The position numbers and the translations under genes were made by a program. The notes beneath the pieces were generated by a model. The model worked only from the letters and a program-made list of their open reading frames with translations. It made no database searches and was not told the DNA's origin. Of a stretch of 64,000 nucleotides of DNA, positions 1 through 12,200 are shown one piece after another. The stretch covers positions 634,168 through 698,167 of the forward strand of contig ML682128.1 in NCBI GenBank assembly GCA_007922195.1, given 5' to 3'. The stretch is from Podocnemis expansa (taxonomy: Eukaryota > Chordata > Testudines > Podocnemididae). Numbering within the stretch: position 1 is the first letter of the stretch; every line of letters starts with the position of its first letter.

Positions 1-1733
1 TTCATCAAAACAAGGTCTTGATTATTGACTAAAGATCAGATAAAGTATAGATTAATGCATTCTGTATACCCTTCTAGGGGCAAGGACTTATAACCTAATA
101 GTTTGATCCATTTCTGACTATTTTAATTTACAGTTTTTATTCTAACTTTTTATTCTAACTTTATTTAACAATTCCAACTGTTTATATTTGCACATGTGCC
201 TGGAACCAGTGATGGGCACATCTTTTAAAACCTGAAAAATAACTGGATAATGAAATGGCTTCTTGTTGTTATTCTGTGTATTTATTCTTAGTAACACACA
301 TTTTTTTATTAGACCCCCTACTTACTGTATTGCATTACTGGGAAATGAAGCATGTGACACCCAGGCTCGTCTACATAAAATAAAGCATGTGACATCCAGT
401 TTTATCTACTTTTAGGAACCACAAGCATTGATTGTGCTGTTCTATCAGGGACATTTGCTTCATTATGTAGATTTATCAGTATTTTTTGTTGAGTCCACAT
501 GATATACTCAATTCAGAGAGATGATCAGGAAAAAGAAGTTTAATTTAAGAACCCTACTGGAAAAAAAAGCAGGGAAACAGATCCACCTACATTCACATAC
601 TGGATGACTGATAGCTAAGAATCATTTGATATGCTGTTTGTCAGTTCAGGGTTATTATGGCAATATTTAGTAATTCAGTCCTCACTGCTTTCGCCCACCA
701 GGACGGCTCTTCTTTGTGCTTGTTTTTTGCTTAATAGAGCACCTAATGGAACTCTCAGTGGCAAGTGCCCTTGGAAAGGCACACTGGCAAAATGCCAATG
801 GCACATTCTCAGCAAACTCTTGAGAGGGAAACCTTAAAATAAGGCCTTCCAAGTAAAACTGGGTATTTACAGACCAGACATATGCCGGCTGACAAGCCTA
901 AGTATAGAACACTAGAGGAGCATTCAGATTTGTTTCCTGTATAAGTATCTGGAGCTGATGAGGTGATGGTTACACAAATGTGAGCATGAAGTCACTGTGA
1001 TATTTTTACCAGATATTTAGATACATTACTTGTTCTTTCCTCATCAGTTCCGAAGGATCAAAGGACAAACAAATTATTATTTTCTCCTTAGCCAACAAGT
1101 CACTGTTTCCCATTAAAAAAAAAAAAGACACCTGCAACTAACCTCAAGCCTTATGTTTAATCTTTGAGCTCTGGAGACAAAATAAGAAGAAAGACTATTT
1201 TGCAGAAGCATTTAATATAATGTATTGAGCCAAAGACACAATCTGACTCTGTTGAATAGCCCTTACCTTTATGACTTGACAGCAGTTAGGTAGAAACTAT
1301 CACAGAACTGATGTCTTGCCACATTTATACTCCCAACATTTTGCATGTGTTCAAATGCTGTTTGTTCTCCTGTTTGCAGAGCATTCCAGGTGAAGACGCC
1401 AGTGAAAACTAGGCACCTTATACACTTATGCATAAGCTGAGAATACATGCTAGGATGTAAAGTTATTGAGTACAGCAATCACCTTTTTCATAGGTCAGCT
1501 TAGCAGGGCAAGGAAAGCTAACCAGAATTCTTGCAGTACCAACAGATCAGTAGAGGATACATAAATGAACAATTACAAAAGAGTTTGGAAGTGAGAGAAA
1601 AGACTATGAGCACCCAATACAGCAGAAAATGCTGGAATGACAAGTGACCAGCAACTGATCTGAGTTTGGATAAGCCTTGGGAGGCATGAGAAAATTCCTA
1701 GGTGCTCAAGGGAATATAGAGGGAGGGACATTT

Positions 1734-4207
1734 CATAGAATCATAGAATCATAGGGTTGGAAGGGACCTCATGAGGTCATCTAGTCCAACTCCCTGACAA
1801 AAAAAGCAGGACCACGCCCACTAAATTATTCCAGCCAGAGTTTTATCCAGCCAGGCCTTAAACATCTCCAAAGACAGAGATTCCACCACCTCCCTAGGTA
1901 GCCCATTCCAATGCTTTACCACCCGCCTAGTAAGAAAGTTTTTCCTAATATCCAGCCTCAATCTCCCCAGCTGCAACTTGAAACCATTGCTCCTTGTTCT
2001 ATCCTCTGTTACTACTGAGAACAGCCAAGCTCCATCCTCTTTGGAGCATCCCTTCAGGTACTTGAAGGTTGCTATCAAATCCCCCCTCAGTCTTCTCTTC
2101 TGCAGGCTAAATAAACCTAGTTCCTTCAGTCTTTCTGCAGAGGGCTTGTGCTCCAGCCCCTGGATCATTTTTGCTCCCCTCTGCTGGACTCTTTCTAATT
2201 TGTCCACGCCCTTTTTGTAGTGGGGAGCCCAAAACTGGATACAGTATTCCAGATGCGGCCTCACCAGTGCCAAATACAGGGGAATGATCACATCCCTCGA
2301 TCTGCTGGCAATGGTTCTTCTGATGCAGCCCAGTATGCCATTGACTTTTTTGACAACAAGAGCACACAGCTGACTCATATCCAGCTTCCCATCCACCAGG
2401 ACCCCCAGGTCCCTTTCTACAGTGCTGCTACTTAGCTGATCACTCCCTAGCCTGTAGCAGTGCATGGGATTTTTCCGTCCCAAGTGCAGGACTTTGCACT
2501 TGTCCTTGTTGACCCTCATGAGATTTCTATTGGCCCACCGCTCCAATTTGTCAAGGTCTTCCTGAATCTTCTCCCGGCCCTCCAGCATGTCTACTGTTCC
2601 CCCCAGCTTGGTGTCATCTGCAAACTTACTGAGTGTGCAATAAATCCCATCATCCAGATCATTAATGAAAATATTGAACAGAACTGGCCCCAGGACCAAC
2701 CCCTGGGGCACACCACTCATTACTGGTTGCCAACTAGACACGGAGCCATTGATTCCTACACGCTGAAATCGTTGATCTAGCCAGTTCTCTATCCACCTTA
2801 CAGTCCACACATCCAACCCATAACTCCTTAACTTGCTGACGAAAATGCTGTGGGAAACCGTACCAAAAGCCTTGCTAAAGTCGAGGTGTATCACATCAAC
2901 ACCTCTTCCCGCATCCACAAATCCAGTCATCTCATCATAGAAGGTGATGAGGTTGGTCGGGCATGATTTACCCTTTGTGAATCCATGCTGACTGTTCCTG
3001 ATCACTCTATTTTCTTCTAAGTGTTTCAGGATGGATTCTTTGAGAATCTGTTCCATGATTTTTCCAGGGATTGAGGTAAGACTGACAGGTCTGTAATTCC
3101 TTGGATCCTCCTTTCTTGAAGATAGGCACTACATTTGCTTTTTTCCAGTCCTCCAGCACCTCCCTCATTCGCCACAAGTTTTCAAAGACAATGGCCAGCG
3201 GTACTGTTACCTCATCGGCCAACTCCCTCAGCACCCTCAGATGCAGGTCATCCAGCCCCATGGACTTGTGCATATCCAGCTTCTTTAGGTAGTTCCTAAC
3301 CTGACCTTCTGTTACCAAGGGCCTCTCTTCTTCTCTCCAATGTGCCATGCCCAGTGTAGTGGGCTGGGAGCTGGCAGTCCCTGTGAAAACTGAAGTAAAA
3401 AAACATTGAGCACTTCAGCTTTTGCCTCATCCTTCATCGCGAGGATACCCGCACTATTCAGTAAGGGACCTATACCAGCTCTGATCCTCTTCTTGCTATT
3501 GACATACTTGTAGAACCCCTTCCTGTTATCCTTCACATCCCTTACTAGCCGCAACTCCAATTGTCCTTTGGCCTTTCTGATTTTATCCCTGCAGTCCTGA
3601 GCAATATCTTTATATGCCTCCTTAGTCATCTATCCAAGCTTCCACTTCCTGTAAGCGTCCTTTTATGCTTTAGCTCAGTGCAGAGTTCTCTGTTAAGCCA
3701 CACTGGGCGCCTTCCACATTTGCTGTTCTTCCTGCTCATTGGAATGGTATCTTTCTGTGCCCTTAGCAGGGTTTCTTTAAAATGCAACCAGTTCTCTTGA
3801 ACACCTTTCCCCTTCAGATCAGCCTCCCAAGGGATCCTGCCCATCAGTTCCCTGAGGGAGCCAAAATCTGCTTTTCTGAAGTCCAGGGTCTGTGTTTGCT
3901 TCTTTCCTTTTTTCCATTAATCAGCATCTTGAACTCTCTCGTCTCATGGTCACTGCTGCCCAGGCTGTCATTAACTTCTATGTCCCCAATCAATTCTTCT
4001 CTGTTTGTGAGCAGCAGGTCAAGAGCTGCAAGACCCCTAGTTGGTTCCTCCAGCATTTGTACCAGCAAGTTGTCCTCAACATTCTCCAAAAACTTCCTCG
4101 ATTGCCTGTGAACTGCTGTATTGGCCTCCCAGCCGATGTCAGGGTAATTGAGGTCCCCCATGAGAACCAGGGCCTGTGATCTGGAAACTTCTGCCAGTTG
4201 TCCATTT
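1734..4207 (-). mobile_element. CR1 LINE, 5'-truncated, broken ORF2
   Basis: Non-LTR retrotransposon in the same orientation as ROS1. The 3' end at 1734 shows the CR1 tail with repeated CATAGAAT units followed inward by GGTTGGAAGGGACCTC. Minus-strand frames give, in order, the end of the endonuclease (GDLNYPDIGW, then LGSSDHE; 4161-3844), linker (3844-3312), and reverse transcriptase (3348-1821) with [40 protein letters not shown] and the catalytic FADDTKL. The RT and thumb read 411 codons without a stop. At least four frame breaks (near 3844, 3628, 3330, 3030) separate the pieces, so it is dead. Upstream of 4207 the CR1 sequence stops, as expected for 5' truncation. Confidence 0.95.
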
Positions 4208-5766
4208 GAGTGCAGGTTTGTTTATATGTGTATTATGTAGGGCTTTTTGTTTGTTTGTTTCTACATTGCTAAAATTAGATGATTGATTTATAGCCAGGCT
4301 AGGTAGATGCAATTATGCGATCCCTTCAGATTTCACATGCAGAGCCTGGTTAAGTCAGTTAAACCTTCAAACAGGAGACCTCCAAGCAATGTTTTAATGC
4401 TGTCTGCAGTGCTGTGGGAGATCCAGCAGTGGACACTTGCTCTCTTAACACCTCATCCGGAGTCCATTCTTAAATGCAACAGCCAGGTTAAACTGCAGCT
4501 GAATTAACTGCACTGGGCCCATCCTAATTCACCCTGCAGTTTCCTTCACCAAATCTCTGCAGTATTCTTCAGTTACTTCCTGTTCTATATTGATCTGTAC
4601 TGTTGTTCACTGCTGTTAAATAGCAACTGCATTCCACCCCACCGGTAGGAGAAGCAATCACTAGATTCCCTCTCTACCTTTAGGGTGTTATATAATTAAT
4701 AGATGTTAATAAATTTTCTGAGGTTTTGTGTGGAAAAGTGCAAATTGTTTTAATGTTTATATAAATATCTTCATTGTACTTTCAGTATCCCTTTATTTAA
4801 ATAAACTTTTTATAACTTTTATTTTCAGAGATGAATTATAAAAGAAAATCATTCAGAGAAAGAGATGAATCAGAGAGATGGAGCAACATAAGATTTTTAA
4901 ATCGGGCCTAGAAATGGTCCTTTTTTCATTAAAATATTTTTAGCAGCTGGTTCCTCAGCTGGTATAAATCAGAGCTCTGCCATTGAAATCAGTGGAGCTG
5001 CATCAGCTCACACCAGCTAAGTATCTACACCTAGATTTTAAAGATTTTGTAATAAAGATGCAGCACAAACCTGTCTGACATCCTACTGTATCTTTATGGT
5101 GCAGAGCACTGTCTTCCAATTGAAAATTATTGTCCTGTTTTCTTTTTAACAGTTGTTAGAGATTACCTCTGTTGCCCACCATCTCTGTGCACACTAAATT
5201 ATTCAGTGTTGGGCAACAGGAGATGCTTTTGCAGAAAGCAAAAAGTTGAGTATATTCCATGCAAGTTCTCAGTTACATGTGTTTATTCAAGAAATATTAA
5301 GGGTAAAAATTTGATTTGTGGACCCTGAATTTTTCAGTCTCAGACATGTAGGAGAGTATGAGGGAGTATTTCCAACTGATAAAGTTTTATGCTGATACTT
5401 CTGGACTACCTGGAATTATAGGCACTGTATTTCAGTACTCATCTTCAGTAAGAAGTATTAACAGAACAAAAATACATCTCTTGTAATACTTCACACCATA
5501 TTATATATCAGTGGAGATACATCTCTGTCTCCTGTCTAATCAAGGATATCATCTCACATGTTCTTAGGATGACTCACTAAGCTTTGTTATTCTGTCATCC
5601 TAGGGACACTAAAAGTGAGAATTTTGCTTAGCTGGGGGACAACTGTGCTGTACACCCATTTACATACAAAATAAAATCAATACTAAAAAAAGTAAAGTAC
5701 CTTTTTCAAAGAGACAGTTATCAATAGAAACCTCTATGTGCAAGAAGCACTCTTGATGAACACAAA

Positions 5767-6154
5767 GGCTATGTCTATGTTAGAAAAAGTTAGTTTAGTT
5801 TGCACTAAAAACTTGAACTTCTTAGTTCGAATTAACAAAGTAGACTAATTTGACTTAACATTATGTCGAATTAGTCCAGTTTGTTAATTCAAACTAACTG
5901 CTCTTAATTCGAATTTATTAAATTTGAAATAAGGGTTAATCCTAGTCTACTCCATCCTTAGTTCAAACTAAGGATTGAACTAAGGGTTTAGTTTGAACTA
6001 ACCAGCAAATTTTACTAATCTGAACTAAGCTGTCATTAGTTCGAATGAAGGAATTCCTTCATTCGAACTAATGAAAGCCTAGTGTAGACAGGGTCTAAAT
6101 TAGTTCAAATTAAGCCTCCTTAATTCAAACTAATTTGCAAGTGTAGACTTACCC
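5767..6154. mobile_element. Foldback DNA element, TTCGAA/TTAGTT type
   Basis: Starts GGCTATGTCTATG and ends GTGTAGACTTACCC, inverted termini of about 14 bp, flanked by AAA on both sides (possible 3-bp duplication). The interior is AT-rich and self-complementary, with a perfect 42-nt palindrome at 6033-6074 around a central GAATTC. No coding capacity. Type resembles non-autonomous PIF/Harbinger-like elements, by terminus and duplication length only. Confidence 0.7.
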
Positions 6155-8680
6155 AAAGTGTACCATGCTCAAAGTATAGATAGCTGTGAATTGGTTTGTT
6201 AGACTATGCATTATCATCTAAGAATTCCAATCACATGCGATGCAAAAGACAACTTCTCCTGATTTATAATGACTGTTGTATCTTTTTGTATTCTTTCAAA
6301 ATGTAAAAGCAAGCATGACTGTTGCTTCCCTAAACAAGTAGCACCCATTTGTTCTCTCTGAAACAAGACTGTACAAACAAGCAGTCTGTGCTATACTGTC
6401 TTTGCATGTAGTGTTGTAGCCACTCATGCATACAACAAAAAGATTTGAAATAAAAATTCACTGAAGTCAGTGGGAGTCCATTGTGGCTTTTAGGTCAGAC
6501 ACTAACTGAATCAAAAGAGAGGATAAATGGAACAGAGGATAACAGAATTTCAGAAGCCTGCACAGATACAAGATTTAAGTAATATATATTTTAACACACG
6601 CTGTTTTAGAGAAACTTCTGCTTGTCCAAGTGATTTGTTTAAATGCTGGTAGGTATGCAGAAGAGCAGTTAAGAGTGATGGGTTTTAAAAAGCACAATGA
6701 GCTGAAAATCATTACTAGTCATCCAGCAGAGGCTACACTTTCTAATCCCAAATTTTAGCCCTGAACCCTTTGAATGCACATTTCTGCTGAGATGTTTATA
6801 TAGATCAGGTCGTTCCTCTGACCAGCAGAGAGTTCAGGGGAAAACAGACTCATATTGTACACTCAGGAGGTTAGTTTATTACTTTTATTAAAAACATGTG
6901 AACTCAGCACTGAAGAAAGGTGGTGGCTTCATAGCTCTAAAGACAGAAGTCTCTCGATAGTCACAAAATAATCAGACCTTGGACAGTGGCACTGTAGACT
7001 TCTTCAAACTTCCCCACCCTGAGCATTATGCCTGAACTGATTGGAAGGGTTGTTTCTAGAGGTGATAAAGTAGCAGAGGCTCAGAAATGAACATTGTTCT
7101 TGGAGCATCACTGCCATGCTCACATCAATATTTTGTATTGTGTGACATCTACCAAAGGGCAGGTCCTGTGTATGATATCTGGTTTTATCAGAGGTGATTA
7201 GCAAAGCAGGCATGTAAAGTGGATAGCTTTCAATGATCCACAAACATCTTCTTCTGCAGGTGTGGGCACATTTATACAGTTGAATTGGGAGATAGATCAG
7301 GTGTCCAACAACTTTCCTCTTCCTCACTGCTCCTCTTCTTGAACCTCTTCTTTCTCTCCCTTTCCCTGCCTAATTTTGTGTCTTGCTGACTGAGGAACCT
7401 TGGCACAGAACATTGTCTCCTGAAGGTGTCTGTTTTAGATATCATCTGTCCACACAGCTGTACTTTAAGAGGTTAGACATGTCTTTCTAGCATTCATGCT
7501 ACTCTGTTACTACATTCTGATTTCTCCTAACAGTCAGAGGCTATAAGTAGGACTCATTTATATCTTTCCCCAACAGCAGCCTTCTATTTAGACCTTACAC
7601 TGAACCCTTCACTATGGTACCTGCATGCCTAATGTCACAATGATGTTTTAGCATATATTTGCACTGTAGCCAGATTTAAGCAAGAGACAGCAATTCAATT
7701 CAAGCTCCCAGACTAAAATGCACTTCTTAATTCACAGAATCATATTTACATGTCAGATAAATACCTTGCAATACCGGCTACCACATATGAATACTTGTTC
7801 TTACTGTCAGGTGATATTGTAAATAAGAAGTGGGTAATATTATCTCCTATAAATGTAGACAAACTTATTCATCTTAGTGACTGGTTGAACGAAAAGTAGA
7901 ACTGAGTGGACTTGTAGGCTATAATGATTTACTTCATTTCGGTTTTGAGTGTAGTTATGTAACAGAAACAATAATCTACATTAGTAAGTTCCATTTTCAT
8001 TACAAAGTTTGCACTACAGTACTCGTATGAGGTAAACTGAAAAATGTGATTTCTTTTATCTTTTTTAAAGTGTAGTTATTTGCATTCAAAATAATAATAT
8101 AAAGTGTGCAGTTTGTATATTGTATTGTAATTGAAAATCAATATATTTTAAAATGTAGAAAGCACACAAAATACTTAAATAAATGGCATTCTATTATTGT
8201 TTGTGTGATTAAAACAGCAATTAATCATGATTCATTTTTTAATATTTGACAGTCCTACCATTAACTTTTTACATTTATTTCACCCAACAGAGCATTTTCT
8301 GGCAATAGGATGACAAACTTTTTGGGACAGAACCTGATCTCAATTATACTAGATGAAATCTGGAGTTACCCCCTCAATGCCATTGGAGTTACGCCAAATT
8401 TGTACCAATGTGAGACTGCAATTTGGCACATTTCAAAAAGAATTTGTCACACCTAAAAACATCTGAAACATTATTTTTTGTAACCACATCACTATTTTAC
8501 AGCTACACAAGCATTTATGTGTTCTGCTTCATACAATCCTTCACAGAACACCAGTTATAGAGAAAGTGATAAGCTACTAGTTAAAAGCTAAGTTGTAAAA
8601 TAATATGGAACAAAGCATGATAATGGAAGAACAGCAGAAGGAAAAGCTGAACTACAACACTGTCTGTTTTAATTTATCCT

Positions 8681-9062
8681 GTGGAGTGTCACACATGAGG
8701 CTTGTAAGCCGAATGTGGCCTGCAAACCTCTTCCATCTGGCTTGTGACTGCACGCTGCAGAACCATGCTCTCCTAACAGAGACAGATAGAGAAAGTGGTC
8801 TTGTGTACCCAGCACTCCACAATGCTGTGAGAGCGTCAGGTCTCACAACATCGCAGATCACTGGCTATGCAAAACTGTGCTCCATAAGACTACACTCTCT
8901 CCCTAACACAGAGAGAGGCACCGCAGAGTTCAATTTTGCATACATAGCATTCCACAATGCCATGAGAGTGCTGTAGTATTTTGATTTATGGTATGTACAG
9001 CCCACTTGAAGAAAACATAAATCAAATCTGGCCTGCCATAGCAAATGAGTTGGACACCCCTG
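8681..9062 (-). mobile_element. Decayed hAT-like non-autonomous element
   Basis: On the minus strand it starts CAGGGGTGTCCAACTCATTT (9062), a terminus common to hAT elements. The other end near 8681 (GTGGAGTGTCACAC) is a decayed inverted copy. Flanks TTTATCCT and TGTATCTT match at 6 of 8 positions, consistent with an old 8-bp duplication. Inside, two diverged copies of a CACTCCACAATGC-TGAGAG segment (about 8813 and 8949) suggest internal duplication. Confidence 0.6.
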
Positions 9063-9117
9063 TGTATCTTGTCAATAGGGGAAACAAGCAGGACTGAGGG
9101 CATTATCTCATACTCAC

Positions 9118-9281
9118 ATTCAAAGGCTTGGTTAAGAACTCCACTCTGAAGCATTCTGTTCTCAAGTTGGGGAGTGCAGCACATTGGAGAGTTTCTCAAT
9201 TCTTGCAGTTGGTCCTGAATATAACAGAATGTAGGCCTGTTGTGAGGTTCTTGGGCCCAACAGCTTGTCATTAAATCCCAG
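9118..9281 (-). CDS. ROS1: ROS1 exon 42: end of kinase domain
   Basis: 164 nt, one base in, one out. It encodes [20 protein letters not shown], then [15 protein letters not shown] and SGVLNQAFE. CWAQEPxxRPTFxxIQDQLQ closes the C-lobe; the stretch after it begins the cytoplasmic tail. The donor GAAT|GTGAGTATG is strong, so the exon ends at 9118. Read-through would continue 62 codons through intron and repeat, which I do not favour. A hAT remnant lies 55 bp downstream and a 10-N gap 212 bp upstream. Confidence 0.95.
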
Positions 9282-12200
9282 CTAGAAAAAATAAATGATA
9301 TAATAAAAGAACTAACTATAACGGAATTATAACCACTATTATTACAAATATATGTAATTATATATATAAACAGATAATTAAATCTTCACCACTAACAACT
9401 TAAAATCCCCAGCTGATGTAAATTGGCATATCTCCACTGAAGTCAGTGAAGGAAATTCTGCTCTTGAATACCTGTTTTTGTCAAACCACAAACNNNNNNN
9501 NNNTATAAACAGGCCTCCTCTGCCTCTGTGGATTTTATCACCTCAAGGAATCTCAGGTCCCATTCGCTACATCAGTGATGGTGAGTTACACTAGCTGAAG
9601 ATCTGGCTCTGAATGTTTCTTTAGAGGGACTCAGATTTTAAAAAGTCAATTGTTGTTGGGCATGTTCACCATAGACGCATTTAGGTTTTTTGAAGCTGGA
9701 CATTTTTGAACCCTGGAATATGCTATAAAGTTATAGAAAAAAACCAGATCCTTACCAACACTGCCCAAATTCATCCTTGATGCCACCAATATTTTGTGTG
9801 AAAACAGACAAGAAAACATTTCTCTTGTAGTTAAAAAAAAAATTGTTATTAGAGTCTGATGCTTCTAAGTAATTTAATGTTAGTCACATGGCCTCAAATT
9901 CCATCTGATCTCCTCCAGCCCGTAAGTTCAGTTCTTTGTCTTCAGCCCTCAACAAATAGAAATAGATTGTCCCCCATGAGAGACAATACAAGTTCTTCCA
10001 GAGCACAGTGATGCACATTGAAACGCATAGTGAACTTTGGCCACACAATACAAAACGTCTCCCAAAAGCCTGCAGACCCATGGGAATCACAGTAAAACAA
10101 GTACCTGTGAGTGCTGAGTTTGGGGAGACAACAGATCGCTTTGTTAGGATTTTAGAACTGGATCTAAAGTATTTTTATCAAGGAATTAAAGGATGATTCA
10201 GGAGATGGTTAATAGAATGCAGAGTGCTCATCTTTAAATAACCAGTTCAAAACCTGCCCAGATCAGTAGTGATTAGAAGTTACCACCAGCCGATGGTACT
10301 TTGGTAACCCATGTGAAATTAGTTGGTGTTTTCAATCCAGTTCTTTGATTTCTATACCCTAGAAACCACCAAGTCAGTATCTTTTTTCCACTAAAGAGCT
10401 CTGATGCAGTACTCCATACTAGAGCTGGGAGAAATTTTCTGAAATTGGATTTTTCAGTGCATTTTTTTCATTGAAATGTGATTTTAGATGAGAAAAACCT
10501 GGGGGAAAATATAAGAGGGACTTTTATGCAATTTTGGGGAAGGTTCAAACAGTTATGGAGCTGGTCAGAATTTTTCAGTTTAAAACAAAATTGAAAAATA
10601 TAACAATGTAAAAAAAAAGTTGTGAATTTTTACCAGGTTTTTTTTGACCAGCTTGGCTCCTTACTCACACCTTTTCCAGGTATAACTGTCCTTTGGGTCA
10701 ATGGAAATACTGACTGAGTAAGGAGGGCTGAATAGGACCTAAAATGAGATCAAATGACAAGTCCAAGATTTTTTCTACCTTTGCCCACTGCAAGTGGAGT
10801 ATTTGTAACATCTAGAACTCTAGGACAGCACTGAATACTGTCTGATCAGCTGGACTTGAAAGTATCTAAGACAAGAATGTTAGTCTTTCCATTACCACTA
10901 CATCTTAGTTCTCAGTTTCTAAACAGGGAACTCCACAGGTTGCAGTAATGAAGCAAAACAGCATGAACCACAGAAAGTACCACCAGTTTAAAGAAAAGAT
11001 ACAAGAAGCAAGAAGTTGACATATAGCAAGAAAGGAGGTGAGGTGGCAGGAGAAAGGAAGGTCACATGAGAGACAAGAAAGTGATCAGTGTGACTTCTGG
11101 ATATTTTTGCAGCCCTAACAACACTAACCTTCTGAGTGTATAACAAAGCATAAAGAAATGCTGATTACTTATATGTAATCCACTATGCAAACTGACTCAC
11201 CATATTTATCTAGCAGGAATAAATATTTATTGCTGCTAATACCACTCAAAGCCATATTAGTATTCCATTTTCACTACATTGCACATTCTCCTTTCCTAGA
11301 TTGAATTATTTATTAGTTTGCTTTAAAATGTTAATAGCAGGAAAAATTGGCATTATACACAAAAGTGTTGCTGAATATGTAAAGGGATTAAGGAGCTGTT
11401 TTGAACTTGAGTAGCTCCACCCCTCTATCCCACAAATCAAGTCAGGTATGTCCACACTGGCAGCTCTGTTAAGTAAACTTAACAAAGCCGACTGTAAGCC
11501 CTAGTCTACACTAAGGGCTCTTCTTGGGTATGTCTACACTGTGTGTTTAAGTCGACTTACGGGCCCTTAAGTCAACTTAAACAAAGCCCTGTCTACATTG
11601 CAGGGCAATAAAGTCGACTTTAGCATCAGGTAAAGTCAACTTTATTACTTCCACTTATAAAGTCGACTTTATAGTTAAGTTGACTTTATTAAGTTGACTT
11701 AAGGCAATGTGGAGGGGAAGTTGCCTTAAATTGACTTAGTTGGCCTCCCAACCACAGAAAACATGGGCATGGAGGCTGGCTAGACGGCACAACACAGCTG
11801 GGAGCGTTCCCAGCTGTGTGGACCACAGCCAAACTCCCCACGTTGCCTGACTGATCTCCCCTGTTCTGAGCCAGACCGGGCATGTCTCCCCTGTTCTTTC
11901 CCTGCTCTGCATGTCTCCCCCGTTCTTTGCCTGCCCTGAATGTCTCCCCCGTTCTCAGCCTGACCCTGCCTGTCTCACTCCTTCTCTGTCCAAACCCATG
12001 TGTCTCCCCCTTCTCTGCCCAAACCTGTGTGTCTTCCCCCCCTCCTCTTCTCTGCCCAACCCTGGGTGTCTCCCTCTTCTCTGCCCAAACCTGTGTGCCC
12101 CCCCCTTGCCCTTCTCAGCCCAATCCTTGGTGTCTCCCCCTTCTCTGCCCAAACTTGTGGGTCCCCCCTCTTGCCCTTCTCAGCCCAATCCTTGGTGTCT

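Larger units (their letters stand above)
1..9117 (-). other. ROS1: ROS1 intron 42 (partial), 3' exon not found
   Basis: More than 9.1 kb below the last visible exon. It holds a CR1 LINE (1734-4207), a foldback element (5767-6154), an older hAT remnant (8681-9062) and short spans resembling the palindromic amniote repeat around CAGCTGxTGTAAATC (4945-5030, 8345-8420). I looked on the minus strand for the expected tail exon (mammalian ROS1 ends with a roughly 100-residue tail carrying NYMVLAT) and saw none, so the stop codon probably lies below position 1. 1-1733 and 6155-8680 otherwise show nothing I can name. Confidence 0.7.

Noticed and set aside
7004..7327. 107-codon minus-strand frame as a possible ROS1 tail exon
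   Set aside because: No resemblance to the ROS1 tail, no acceptor in the right phase identified.
8605..8976. 123-codon plus-strand frame
   Set aside because: Mostly inside the decayed hAT element 8681-9062.
8930..9117. Extension of ROS1 exon 42 through the donor as an alternative C-terminus
   Set aside because: The donor GTGAGTATG is near consensus, and beyond 9062 the frame enters a transposon remnant. Kept only as a question in the findings.
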